Part shown: positions 1-5,445 of the stretch, piece by piece
Layout of the letters: each line of letters begins with the position of its first letter
Position numbering within the stretch: position 1 is the stretch's first letter
Source of the DNA: Methanosarcinales archaeon
Lineage (GTDB): Archaea; Halobacteriota; Methanosarcinia; Methanosarcinales; Methanocomedenaceae
Direction of reading: 5' to 3'
Length of the DNA stretch: 6,437 nucleotides
Assembly (NCBI GenBank): GCA_030638625.1
Contig: DAOWEE010000005.1
Coordinates: 1-6,437, forward strand
Made by a program: the position numbers and the translations under genes
Notes under the pieces: generated by a model
What the model was told of the DNA's origin: nothing
Seen by the model: only the letters and a program-made list of their open reading frames with translations
Databases searched by the model: none

Positions 1-54
1 ACCAGATATTTTGGTATAACGGTTTTTGATATAACAGACAAGGAGATTGAATAA
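1..54 (+). CDS. C-terminal fragment of an unidentified upstream gene
   Basis: Frame 1 is open from the window edge to a TAA at 52-54 and encodes 17 residues, TRYFGITVFDITDKEIE. The other two forward frames are closed by stops at 17-19 and about 27-29. The stop lies 2 bases before the psmA ATG, and the psmA Shine-Dalgarno-like AGGAG (41-45) falls inside this frame, which is the tight spacing expected inside this operon. In related archaea RNase P protein genes often lie upstream of psmA, but the fragment is too short and carries no motif I can assign to one. The alternative is that these bases are leader sequence: GATATAAC (29-36) is weakly TATA-like, but it sits too close to the psmA start for a normal leader. 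Family unknown. Confidence 0.55.
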   Translation, partial: TRYFGITVFDITDKEIE

Positions 55-56
55 TT

Positions 57-857
57 ATGCAGATGGCACCACAAATGGGCTATGACAGGGCTATCACAGT
101 GTTTAGTCCTGACGGAAGGTTGTTCCAGGTTGAATATGCCCGCGAAGCTGTTAAGCGGGGCACAACTGCCGTAGGGGTAAAAGCCGTTGACGGCGTTGTA
201 CTACTTGTAGACAAGCGCGTGACCAGCAAACTGCTGGTGGCCGAATCCATTGAAAAGATATTCCAGATAGATGACCACATGGGAGCTGCCACTTCAGGTC
301 TGGTAGCCGATGCCAGGGCCCTGATAGACAGGGCAAGGGTGGAAGCACAGGTTAACAAGGTATCCTATGACGAACCCATTGGAGTAGAGGTCCTTTCAAA
401 GAAAATCTGTGATTTCAAGCAGACATACACACAGTATGGCGGCGTAAGACCTTTCGGTACTGCTCTGTTAATTGCTGGTGTTGAGGACAGCGAAGCAAGA
501 CTTTTCGAGACTGACCCAAGCGGTGCACTGCTGGAATACAATGCCACCGGGATTGGTGCGGGTCGGCCAGAGGTAATGGAAGTCTTTGAGGAAAAATATA
601 CCAGTGACATTAAACTGGATGAAGCCATAATACTGGGCCTGGAAGCACTCCACAATACCACAGAAGGAAGGTTCGATGCATCCACCATAGAAGTAGGTGT
701 GGTAGAACTTGAATCCAAGCAGTTCAAGAAACTTGAACCCCAGGAAGTGGCAGATTATGTCCAGAAAGTACTGGATGCCCACTCTGACGACGATGACTCT
801 GATGAAGAATCCTCGGATGAAGTTGTCGAATCCCAGGATGAAGATGCAGAGGAATAA
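57..857 (+). CDS. psmA: 20S proteasome alpha subunit
   Basis: Forms the outer heptameric rings of the cytoplasmic 20S proteasome, gates substrate entry and docks the PAN/AAA ATPases; the catalytic beta subunit is not in this window. The 266-residue protein has the alpha-type N-terminal gating segment with the YDRAITVFSPDGRLFQVEYA signature at residues 9-28, followed by the Ntn-hydrolase fold with VDKR (52-55), IEKIF (66-70) and GLVADAR (82-88). Lys68 probably matches the Thermoplasma Lys66 that receives the ATPase C-termini (family knowledge). There is no processed propeptide threonine, as expected for an alpha subunit. The ATG at 57 is chosen because it gives the family N-terminus MQMAPQMGYDRA; AGGAG at 41-45 precedes it, and a second ATG two codons on is possible. 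The body ends near residue 240 and is followed by an acidic, serine-rich tail (243-266, 15 of 24 residues D or E), longer than I expect for the family. Confidence 0.98.
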   Translation: MQMAPQMGYDRAITVFSPDGRLFQVEYAREAVKRGTTAVGVKAVDGVVLLVDKRVTSKLLVAESIEKIFQIDDHMGAATSGLVADARALIDRARVEAQVNKVSYDEPIGVEVLSKKICDFKQTYTQYGGVRPFGTALLIAGVEDSEARLFETDPSGALLEYNATGIGAGRPEVMEVFEEKYTSDIKLDEAIILGLEALHNTTEGRFDASTIEVGVVELESKQFKKLEPQEVADYVQKVLDAHSDDDDSDEESSDEVVESQDEDAEE

Positions 858-888
858 CTGAATCAGATATTTTTAGGTGGGTTGATAA

Positions 889-1584
889 ATGGTCACACTG
901 GACAATGCTGTAATTGCCAGACTTAAAAAGGGAGGCAAACAGTTCGAGGTATATGTGGACCCGGATGGAGCTTTTTCTTTCAAACGCGGCGATGAGATAG
1001 ATATCGAAGAGATACTGGCAGTGGAAGATGTGTTCGAGAATGCCAGCCGGGGAGACCGTCCGGCTGAACAGGATATCGAGAATACGTTCGAAACTCAGAA
1101 TGTATTTGAAATTGCTAAGCATATTATTCTGCACGGTGAGATACATCTTACCACTGAGCAGCGCAAAGCCATACTTGAAGAGAAGAAACGCAAAATAATC
1201 ACCTTTATAGCGGCTAATGCTATCAATCCGCAGACCAGGACTCCACATCCGGCGACCAGGATAGAGCGGGCAATGGAAGAAGCGGGCGTACATATTGACC
1301 CCCTGAAGAGTGTGGATGAACAGGTAACGACCGTGATGAAGGCGATACGTCCTATCATACCTATCCGGTTTGAGGAAATTAATATTGCAATCAGGATTGA
1401 TATGGATTATGCTCCAAAGGCTTATGGAACCATTTCAAAATTCGGGACATTAAGCAAAGAAGAGTGGCAAAAGGATGGGAGTTGGATTGGTGTGGTTACC
1501 ATTCCTGCGGGTATGCAGGATGATTTCTTTGGAATGGTCAATCATTTGACTAAGGGAAGTGCGGAAATACGTGTTTTAAAATGA
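889..1584 (+). CDS. Ribosome maturation protein SBDS (Sdo1 orthologue)
   Basis: Archaeal orthologue of the Shwachman-Bodian-Diamond syndrome protein. In eukaryotes it works with the EFL1 GTPase to release the anti-association factor eIF6/aIF6 from new large ribosomal subunits; a comparable archaeal role is inferred from the family. The 231-residue length is normal. The N-terminal FYSH domain covers roughly residues 1-86 and opens with NAVIARLKKGGKQFEVY. The helical middle domain contains the diagnostic block NAINPQTRTPHPATRIERAM at 110-129. The ferredoxin-like C-terminal domain (about 163-231) ends GSAEIRVLK. AGGTGG at 875-880 lies 8 bases before the ATG. The gap after psmA is 31 bases and the gap to rrp4 is 38 bases, consistent with co-transcription. 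Its position between proteasome and exosome genes is the usual one in euryarchaea. Confidence 0.97.
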   Translation: MVTLDNAVIARLKKGGKQFEVYVDPDGAFSFKRGDEIDIEEILAVEDVFENASRGDRPAEQDIENTFETQNVFEIAKHIILHGEIHLTTEQRKAILEEKKRKIITFIAANAINPQTRTPHPATRIERAMEEAGVHIDPLKSVDEQVTTVMKAIRPIIPIRFEEINIAIRIDMDYAPKAYGTISKFGTLSKEEWQKDGSWIGVVTIPAGMQDDFFGMVNHLTKGSAEIRVLK

Positions 1585-1622
1585 TTACAGGAATAATGTC
1601 GTAATGTTGATTTGAGGTTAAA

Positions 1623-2330
1623 ATGAATAAAAAAATAGTTGTTCCTGGCGATTTTTTGTCAGATGATGTTAAGCAGGCAGGCAATGGTACCTATGTCCAG
1701 GACGGAAAGGTTTACGCTAAATTGTATGGAGTTGCCAGCGATAAAGGTAAAGTACGAGTTGTTCCGTTATCTGGATTATATGCCCCTACGAGTGGGGATG
1801 TAATCATAGGTACGGTCAAATCAGTTACTTTTTCAAACTGGATACTGGATATTAAATCACCCTATGAGGGTTGGCTCAATCATTCAGAATATCCAAGACG
1901 AATTGATTCGAGTGACATGAGCAAGTACCTGACAGTAGGAGACTCAGTTATGGTCATGGTAAAGGAACTCACGCCTTCCATGAAAGTGGACCTCACCATG
2001 CGCAGCAACCGGGCAAGTAAAATCTCAAATGGCAGACTTGTAGACATATCTCCTGTGAAAGTGCCCAGGGTAATTGGGAGGGGTGGTTCCATGATCTCCA
2101 TGCTGAAAAAGGAAACTAACTGCAATATCGTTGTGGGCCAGAATGGAGTTGTCTGGGTGACAGGTAAAGATAAGGATATGGCCAGGGCAGTGGATGCTTT
2201 AAACGTCATTGAGAACGAAGCCCACAAACAAGGACTTACTGAACGTATAAGCAAACTTCTGAAAATTGAAGTGAAAAGGAAAAAAGCAGAACCAGAAAGT
2301 CCGGAGATTTTGAATGAACTCCTGGACTGA
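1623..2330 (+). CDS. rrp4: Exosome RNA-binding subunit Rrp4
   Basis: Cap subunit of the archaeal exosome. Three copies sit on the Rrp41/Rrp42 hexamer and feed RNA, with a preference for poly(A), into the central channel. The 235-residue protein shows the three expected parts. The N-terminal domain begins with the VVPGD motif (6-10). The S1 domain spans about residues 56-127 (GDVIIGTVKSV, then YEGWLNHSEY at 81-90). The KH domain spans about residues 140-200 and carries a VIGRGGSM loop at 150-157, the GxxG-type RNA-binding signature. The C-terminus is lysine-rich (KLLKIEVKRKKAE), unlike the acidic tail of the next gene product. GAGG at 1614-1617 precedes the ATG by 5 bases. The 34-base gap to rrp41 has no structure that I can see. 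Confidence 0.97.
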   Translation: MNKKIVVPGDFLSDDVKQAGNGTYVQDGKVYAKLYGVASDKGKVRVVPLSGLYAPTSGDVIIGTVKSVTFSNWILDIKSPYEGWLNHSEYPRRIDSSDMSKYLTVGDSVMVMVKELTPSMKVDLTMRSNRASKISNGRLVDISPVKVPRVIGRGGSMISMLKKETNCNIVVGQNGVVWVTGKDKDMARAVDALNVIENEAHKQGLTERISKLLKIEVKRKKAEPESPEILNELLD

Positions 2331-2364
2331 ATGAATTATATTTACAAAAGAGAGGAATAATGAA

Positions 2365-3357
2365 ATGAGCGAGAAACCAGAAAAGTTCATAGACGAAAAT
2401 GGTTTACGTCTTGACGGAAGAAAACCCAACCAGGTACGCGATATTAAGATTGAAGTTGGTGTACTGGAAAGGGCTGATGGTTCATGTTATCTTGAATTCG
2501 GCAAGAATAAGGTAATGGCAGCAGTTTACGGGCCCAGGGAAGTGCATCCCAGGCATCAGCAGAAATCTACCAGAGCCATTGTGAGATATAAATACAATAT
2601 GGCCGCGTTCTCGGTTGAAGACCGAAAACGGCCCGGACCTGACCGCCGGAGTACTGAAGTATCAAAGGTAAGCCGGGAAGCACTTGAAGACCAGGTTTTC
2701 ACTGAATATTTCCCAAAATCCGCCATCGATATTTTTGTTGAAGTGTTGCAGGCAGATGCAGGGACCAGGACAGCTGCCCTTAACGCAGCATCTGTGGCCC
2801 TTGCCGATGCTGGCATCCCCATGAGGGGATTAGTCAGTGCATGTGCATTTGGAAAAGTTGACGATACTCTTGTAGTGGACCTGAGCAAGGATGAGGACAA
2901 TTACGGACAAGCCGATGTGCCTATTGCAATGACACAGGATGGAAAGATTACCCTGTTGCAGATGGACGGTCACCTCACACCGGAAGAGCTAAAAGCTGGA
3001 CTGGAAATGGCACAGGAAGGATGCCGGCAGGTGTATGAAGTGCAAAGACAGGCACTGATGGACCATTATGCTAAGATGCAGGGTGAATCAACAGAAGAAA
3101 AAGACGCCGAAACTAAAGCACAGTCCAAGGAAGAAGTCGTAGCTCCTGAGGAAACTGAAGCTTCAGATGATGTTGATACCGAGGCTGAAGACGTCGAAGA
3201 CAAGGTTGCCGGTGAAAGTGAAGATGAAGAACCGGAACTAGAAGACGTGGAAGAAGAAGCGGAAGTTGAGGAAGAGAACCCTGCTGAAGATAGCGAGGAA
3301 ACGGCTGACGAAATGGATGAAGAGCCTGATACAGAGGAGGATGAGCTCAATGAATAA
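2365..3357 (+). CDS. rrp41: Exosome catalytic subunit Rrp41 with long acidic C-terminal tail
   Basis: RNase PH-fold 3'-5' phosphorolytic exoribonuclease, the active subunit of the archaeal exosome; it also adds A-rich tails when ADP is abundant. The RNase PH core covers residues about 12-235. It has RLDGRKPNQVRDI near the start, the RNA-contacting GPDRRSTEVSK (91-101), GTRTAALNAAS (133-143, phosphate site) and DEDNYGQADVPIAM. Asp178 and Asp184 have the six-residue spacing of the family's catalytic aspartates. The core therefore looks fully active, in contrast to Rrp42. Residues 241-330 form a low-complexity extension with 48 of 90 residues D or E, no cysteine and few hydrophobics, predicted disordered; typical archaeal Rrp41 is about 245-260 residues. 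I recall that Methanosarcina Rrp41 is also extended, so this may be a lineage trait. GAGGA at 2352-2356 lies 8 bases before the ATG. The stop overlaps the rrp42 start by 8 bases. Confidence 0.96.
   Translation: MSEKPEKFIDENGLRLDGRKPNQVRDIKIEVGVLERADGSCYLEFGKNKVMAAVYGPREVHPRHQQKSTRAIVRYKYNMAAFSVEDRKRPGPDRRSTEVSKVSREALEDQVFTEYFPKSAIDIFVEVLQADAGTRTAALNAASVALADAGIPMRGLVSACAFGKVDDTLVVDLSKDEDNYGQADVPIAMTQDGKITLLQMDGHLTPEELKAGLEMAQEGCRQVYEVQRQALMDHYAKMQGESTEEKDAETKAQSKEEVVAPEETEASDDVDTEAEDVEDKVAGESEDEEPELEDVEEEAEVEEENPAEDSEETADEMDEEPDTEEDELNE
3336..3340 (+). promoter_or_regulatory. Shine-Dalgarno site fixing the rrp42 start
   Basis: GGAGG lies 9 bases before the ATG at 3350 and directly abuts an in-frame ATG at 3341. 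The spacing therefore favours 3350 as the rrp42 start. The site lies inside the last codons of the rrp41 acidic tail, so rrp42 translation is probably coupled to rrp41 translation. Confidence 0.75.
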
Positions 3358-4129
3358 ACAGGTCGTATCAATTATACAGAAAGACCAATTAATCCGCATG
3401 ATGTTGAATGATGAGCGGGTTGATGGTCGTAAACCTGAAGAGATAAGGAATATTTCCATTGAAACAGGTGTTATTGATAAAGCTGAAGGGTCTGCCCGCG
3501 TGGAAATCGGCAAAACCAAAATAATTGCCGGTGTTAAGATACAGCCAGGTACACCGTTCCCTGACACTCCAGATGTGGGTGTAATTATCACCAGCCTGGA
3601 ACTGATACCTCTTGCATCCCCTGAATTTGAATCCGGTCCCCCAAGGGAGAATGCCATTGAACTTGCCAGAGTGACTGATAGAGGTGTCCGTGAATCAGGC
3701 GCAATAGATTTAAAGAAGTTGTGCATTACAGAGGGAGAGAAAGTCTGGATGGTCTTCATTGACATCCATGTACTGGATGACGGCGGAAATCTCATGGATG
3801 CAGCTTCACTGGGTGCAATTGCAGCACTCCTGACAGCCAAAATACCTGGTGAGCGCTATGGTATTGGTGAAGATATGCCTCTGCCGATGAGAGATATACC
3901 AGTGTCAGTGACGGCAGTTGATATCGGCGGCAATATTGCATTTGACCCGTCCATGGAAGAAGAGCGGGTTGCAGATTGCAAGCTGACTGTTATTTCCAAT
4001 CAGGAAGGTGCCATCGCAGGCATGCAAAAAAGCGGAAATGGATCACTTACAGTTGATCAGATTAATCATATAGTAGACGTATCCTGCAAAAAAGCGCAGG
4101 AAATTAGAGAAAAATTCCTGGAGATTTAG
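3350..4129 (+). CDS. rrp42: Exosome non-catalytic ring subunit Rrp42
   Basis: RNase PH-fold partner of Rrp41. The two alternate in the hexameric exosome ring; Rrp42 lacks catalysis but shapes the active site and helps bind RNA (family knowledge). From the ATG at 3350 the protein has 259 residues, the normal size. It carries ERVDGRKPEEIRNISIETG (22-40), ARVEIGKTKIIAGVK, the archaeal Rrp42 segment SGPPRENAIELARVTDRGVR and VWMVFIDIHVLDDGGNLMDAA. The equivalent of the Rrp41 DxxxxxD catalytic pair is not present in the same form. The frame stays open upstream to 3266, but that 28-residue extension (rich in Lys/Arg) is only the rrp41 tail read in another frame and has no family counterpart, so the shorter start is chosen. 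The gene overlaps rrp41 by 8 bases, and the L37Ae gene starts 3 bases after its stop. Confidence 0.96.
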   Translation: MNKQVVSIIQKDQLIRMMLNDERVDGRKPEEIRNISIETGVIDKAEGSARVEIGKTKIIAGVKIQPGTPFPDTPDVGVIITSLELIPLASPEFESGPPRENAIELARVTDRGVRESGAIDLKKLCITEGEKVWMVFIDIHVLDDGGNLMDAASLGAIAALLTAKIPGERYGIGEDMPLPMRDIPVSVTAVDIGGNIAFDPSMEEERVADCKLTVISNQEGAIAGMQKSGNGSLTVDQINHIVDVSCKKAQEIREKFLEI

Positions 4130-4132
4130 TTC

Positions 4133-4507
4133 ATGGCAAAGAAATATACCCGTAAAGGACACAAAACCCGTTCAGCAGGCAGGTTTGGTGTCCGTTACGG
4201 AAGAAAGAACCGAAAACTGGTTGCAAATATCGAAGAACGCATGAGACAGGGATACAAGTGTCCCAAGTGCGGCCAGATGACTATACGCCGCACTGATACA
4301 GGTATTTGGAACTGCAAAAAGTGCGACCATACTTTCACTGGCGGTACCTATGTACCAAATACATCTATGGGGCTTGCAGTAACCCGGTCTGTCAAGAAGG
4401 CTATGGAGACTGATATAACATTTGAACATTTTGAGCCCGAAACCGAAGAAATGGAATTGGAACCAGTGTCGGAAGAAGAAACTGTTTCTGATGATATGCC
4501 ATTGTAA
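4133..4507 (+). CDS. rpl37ae: 50S ribosomal protein L37Ae (eL43) with acidic C-terminal extension
   Basis: Small zinc-binding protein of the large ribosomal subunit. The basic N-terminus (TRKGHKTRSAGRFGVRYG) is followed by a zinc ribbon with cysteines 43, 46, 61 and 64 (CPKC, then CKKC 15 residues after Cys46) and by the HTFTGGTYVPNT segment that closes the usual domain. The family is normally about 85-95 residues, whereas this protein is 124. Residues 92-124 are an added acidic tail with 14 D or E in 33, opposite in charge to the rRNA-binding body. GGAG at 4120-4123 lies 9 bases before the ATG, inside the end of rrp42. No frameshift is needed to explain the length, because the frame is continuous to the TAA. 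The rpoP gene follows after 22 bases. Confidence 0.95.
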   Translation: MAKKYTRKGHKTRSAGRFGVRYGRKNRKLVANIEERMRQGYKCPKCGQMTIRRTDTGIWNCKKCDHTFTGGTYVPNTSMGLAVTRSVKKAMETDITFEHFEPETEEMELEPVSEEETVSDDMPL

Positions 4508-4529
4508 TATGGCAATAAGGTGACGTTAA

Positions 4530-4667
4530 ATGGCATATATATGCACAAGATGTAAGCATTCTGTAGAGATTGACTACGAAGTTATGGGTATCCGGTGTCA
4601 ATATTGCGGGCACAGGATACTGATAAAAGAGAGGCCAACTCTTATCAAAAAGGTAGAAGCGGTTTAG
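4530..4667 (+). CDS. rpoP: DNA-directed RNA polymerase subunit P (Rpo12)
   Basis: Tiny zinc-ribbon subunit of archaeal RNA polymerase, homologous to eukaryotic RPABC4/Rpb12, important for polymerase assembly and open-complex formation. I translated it by hand: 45 residues, starting MAYICTRCKHSVEIDYE and ending in TAG at 4665-4667. The four zinc ligands are Cys5, Cys8, Cys23 and Cys26 (CTRC and CQYC), followed by the family hallmark CGHRILIKERP. Length and motif are normal for the family (about 44-50 residues). AAGGTGA at 4517-4523 lies 6 bases before the ATG. A longer open frame overlapping it from 4595 is in a different register and has no family features. Position directly after the L37Ae gene is the conserved archaeal arrangement. 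Confidence 0.96.
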   Translation: MAYICTRCKHSVEIDYEVMGIRCQYCGHRILIKERPTLIKKVEAV

Positions 4668-4684
4668 GTCAGACCCTGATCAAA

Positions 4685-4747
4685 AGGAATGTAGAGGATA
4701 GATATATCCTTTACAATTCCTGTTTTCTTTTGTCTGATTTGATTTTG
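4685..4747 (+). terminator. Hairpin plus T-rich tract between rpoP and pcc1
   Basis: The left arm at 4685-4700 (AGGAATGTAGAGGATA) pairs with the right arm at 4705-4721 (TATCCTTTACAATTCCT). This gives 16 pairs, one of them G-T, with a single bulged A at 4715 and a GATA loop at 4701-4704. The right arm is followed at 4722-4747 by a run made mostly of T. This is the layout of an intrinsic terminator, although archaeal polymerase terminates mainly on the T-rich tract, so the stem may instead be an RNA-processing or stabilising element or an attenuator. The loop region also reads GATATATC (4701-4708), a possible TATA-like element for a separate pcc1 promoter. The sequence alone does not decide between these. 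Confidence 0.55.
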
Positions 4748-4750
4748 CAA

Positions 4751-4756
4751 AGGGAG
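4751..4756 (+). promoter_or_regulatory. Shine-Dalgarno site supporting the GTG start of pcc1
   Basis: AGGGAG ends 7 bases before the GTG at 4764 and supports this non-ATG start. No in-frame ATG lies nearby that would keep the first beta strand of Pcc1. Confidence 0.7.
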
Positions 4757-4763
4757 TTTTATT

Positions 4764-5003
4764 GTGGAAGTCGAATCAGAATTCGTTTTTGAAATATCTA
4801 ATGACGTTGATGTGATTTATCAGTCCCTTCTGCCTGAACTTGGTGCATCCCACCAGCGTACCAGTTCAGAGCTTACAATACAGGGGAGTGAACTTATTCT
4901 TAAGATACGCTCTTACGACCTTGTCTCTATGAGAGCGGCTATTAACGGATGGCTGCGACTGATAAAGATTGCAGTTGAAATGAGTGAGGCAATAGAAAAA
5001 TAG
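4764..5003 (+). CDS. pcc1: KEOPS complex subunit Pcc1
   Basis: Small dimerising subunit of the KEOPS complex (Kae1, Bud32, Cgi121, Pcc1). The complex makes N6-threonylcarbamoyladenosine at position 37 of ANN-decoding tRNAs; Pcc1 binds Kae1 and contributes to tRNA binding (family knowledge). The 79-residue length is typical. The pattern is a beta strand with ESEFVFEI, a helix with IYQSLLPEL, two further strands (SELTIQ, ELILKIRS) and the diagnostic final helix DLVSMRAAINGWLRLI (52-67). Translation begins at a GTG preceded by AGGGAG. The gene is separated from rpoP by 96 bases holding the hairpin and from pfdB by 53 bases, so it may open a second transcription unit. The assignment rests on the C-terminal helix and gene position. 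Confidence 0.9.
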   Translation: MEVESEFVFEISNDVDVIYQSLLPELGASHQRTSSELTIQGSELILKIRSYDLVSMRAAINGWLRLIKIAVEMSEAIEK

Positions 5004-5056
5004 AAGTAGTATTGTGTCGTGTTGAAATCAAATTAAACTACTGAGTGTGAATTACA

Positions 5057-5419
5057 ATGAGCGGAGAAATATCCCCACAAGTCCAGAACCAGATTGCACA
5101 GATACAGCAGGTACAGCAGCAAGCACAGGCTCTGGCACAGCAGAAGAACCAGCTTGAGATTATGTTGAAAGAATCTGACATGGCACTTGAAGAACTAAGT
5201 AAACTTGAAAGTGATGTGCCGGTCTTTAAGAATGTAGGCAACCTGATGATAAAAACGGATATGGAAAAGACCACTGAGGAACTAAAGGAAAAGAAAGAGA
5301 CTCTGGACCTCAGACTTCAGACCATAACCCGACAGGAAGAACGAATCCACAAGAGATTCACCCAATTACAGGACCAGTTGAATACATCTGTTGGCTCGCC
5401 AACAATGAATGCCGAATAA
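5057..5419 (+). CDS. pfdB: Prefoldin subunit beta
   Basis: Subunit of the archaeal prefoldin hexamer (two alpha, four beta), a jellyfish-shaped ATP-independent chaperone that holds unfolded proteins and passes them to the thermosome. The alpha subunit is not encoded in this window. The 120-residue protein has the beta-type architecture: a long N-terminal coiled-coil helix (about 6-50), a beta hairpin with VPVFKNVGNLMIK, and a second coiled-coil helix (about 70-112) containing LKEKKETLDLRLQTI. The first helix is rich in glutamine (11 in residues 8-32), fitting a polar coiled-coil surface. No strong Shine-Dalgarno site precedes the ATG; GAGTGTGA at 5043-5050 is the best candidate. The DHH gene begins 26 bases downstream. 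Confidence 0.95.
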   Translation: MSGEISPQVQNQIAQIQQVQQQAQALAQQKNQLEIMLKESDMALEELSKLESDVPVFKNVGNLMIKTDMEKTTEELKEKKETLDLRLQTITRQEERIHKRFTQLQDQLNTSVGSPTMNAE

Positions 5420-5438
5420 GTGCCTTTATCGAGGGCAT
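5420..5438 (+). promoter_or_regulatory. Small hairpin covering the Shine-Dalgarno site of the DHH gene
   Basis: TGCCTT (5421-5426) can pair with AGGGCA (5432-5437), including one G-T pair, around a five-base TATCG loop; a further G-T pair at 5420/5438 is possible. The right arm contains most of GAGGG (5431-5435), the best Shine-Dalgarno candidate for the ATG at 5446. The pfdB stop codon lies immediately upstream (5417-5419), so a terminating ribosome could open it. It is short and modestly stable, so this is only a candidate. Confidence 0.35.
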
Positions 5439-5445
5439 ACGAGTC

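Noticed and set aside
724..1293. 189-residue minus-strand frame across the psmA/SBDS boundary
   Set aside because: It lies antisense to two confident genes and has no family-like motif.
3266..3349. N-terminal extension of Rrp42 by 28 residues rich in Lys/Arg
   Set aside because: It is the rrp41 acidic tail read in another frame, has no family counterpart, and the Shine-Dalgarno site at 3336-3340 fits the ATG at 3350.
3066..3371. Serine-rich 101-residue minus-strand frame
   Set aside because: It mirrors the GAA/GAG/GAT-rich codons of the rrp41 tail; low complexity and no independent signal.
4669..4679. Mini-hairpin TCAG-ACC-CTGA after rpoP
   Set aside because: Four pairs with a three-base loop are too weak to claim beside the much stronger hairpin that follows.
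4595..4792. 65-residue plus-strand frame between rpoP and pcc1
   Set aside because: It overlaps rpoP and the start of pcc1 in another register, runs through the hairpin, and has no recognisable features; rpoP with its four cysteines explains the region better.
5005..5042. Inverted repeat AGTAGT/ACTACT between pcc1 and pfdB
   Set aside because: Only six pairs with a 26-base loop and no T-run; likely chance in a 53-base gap.
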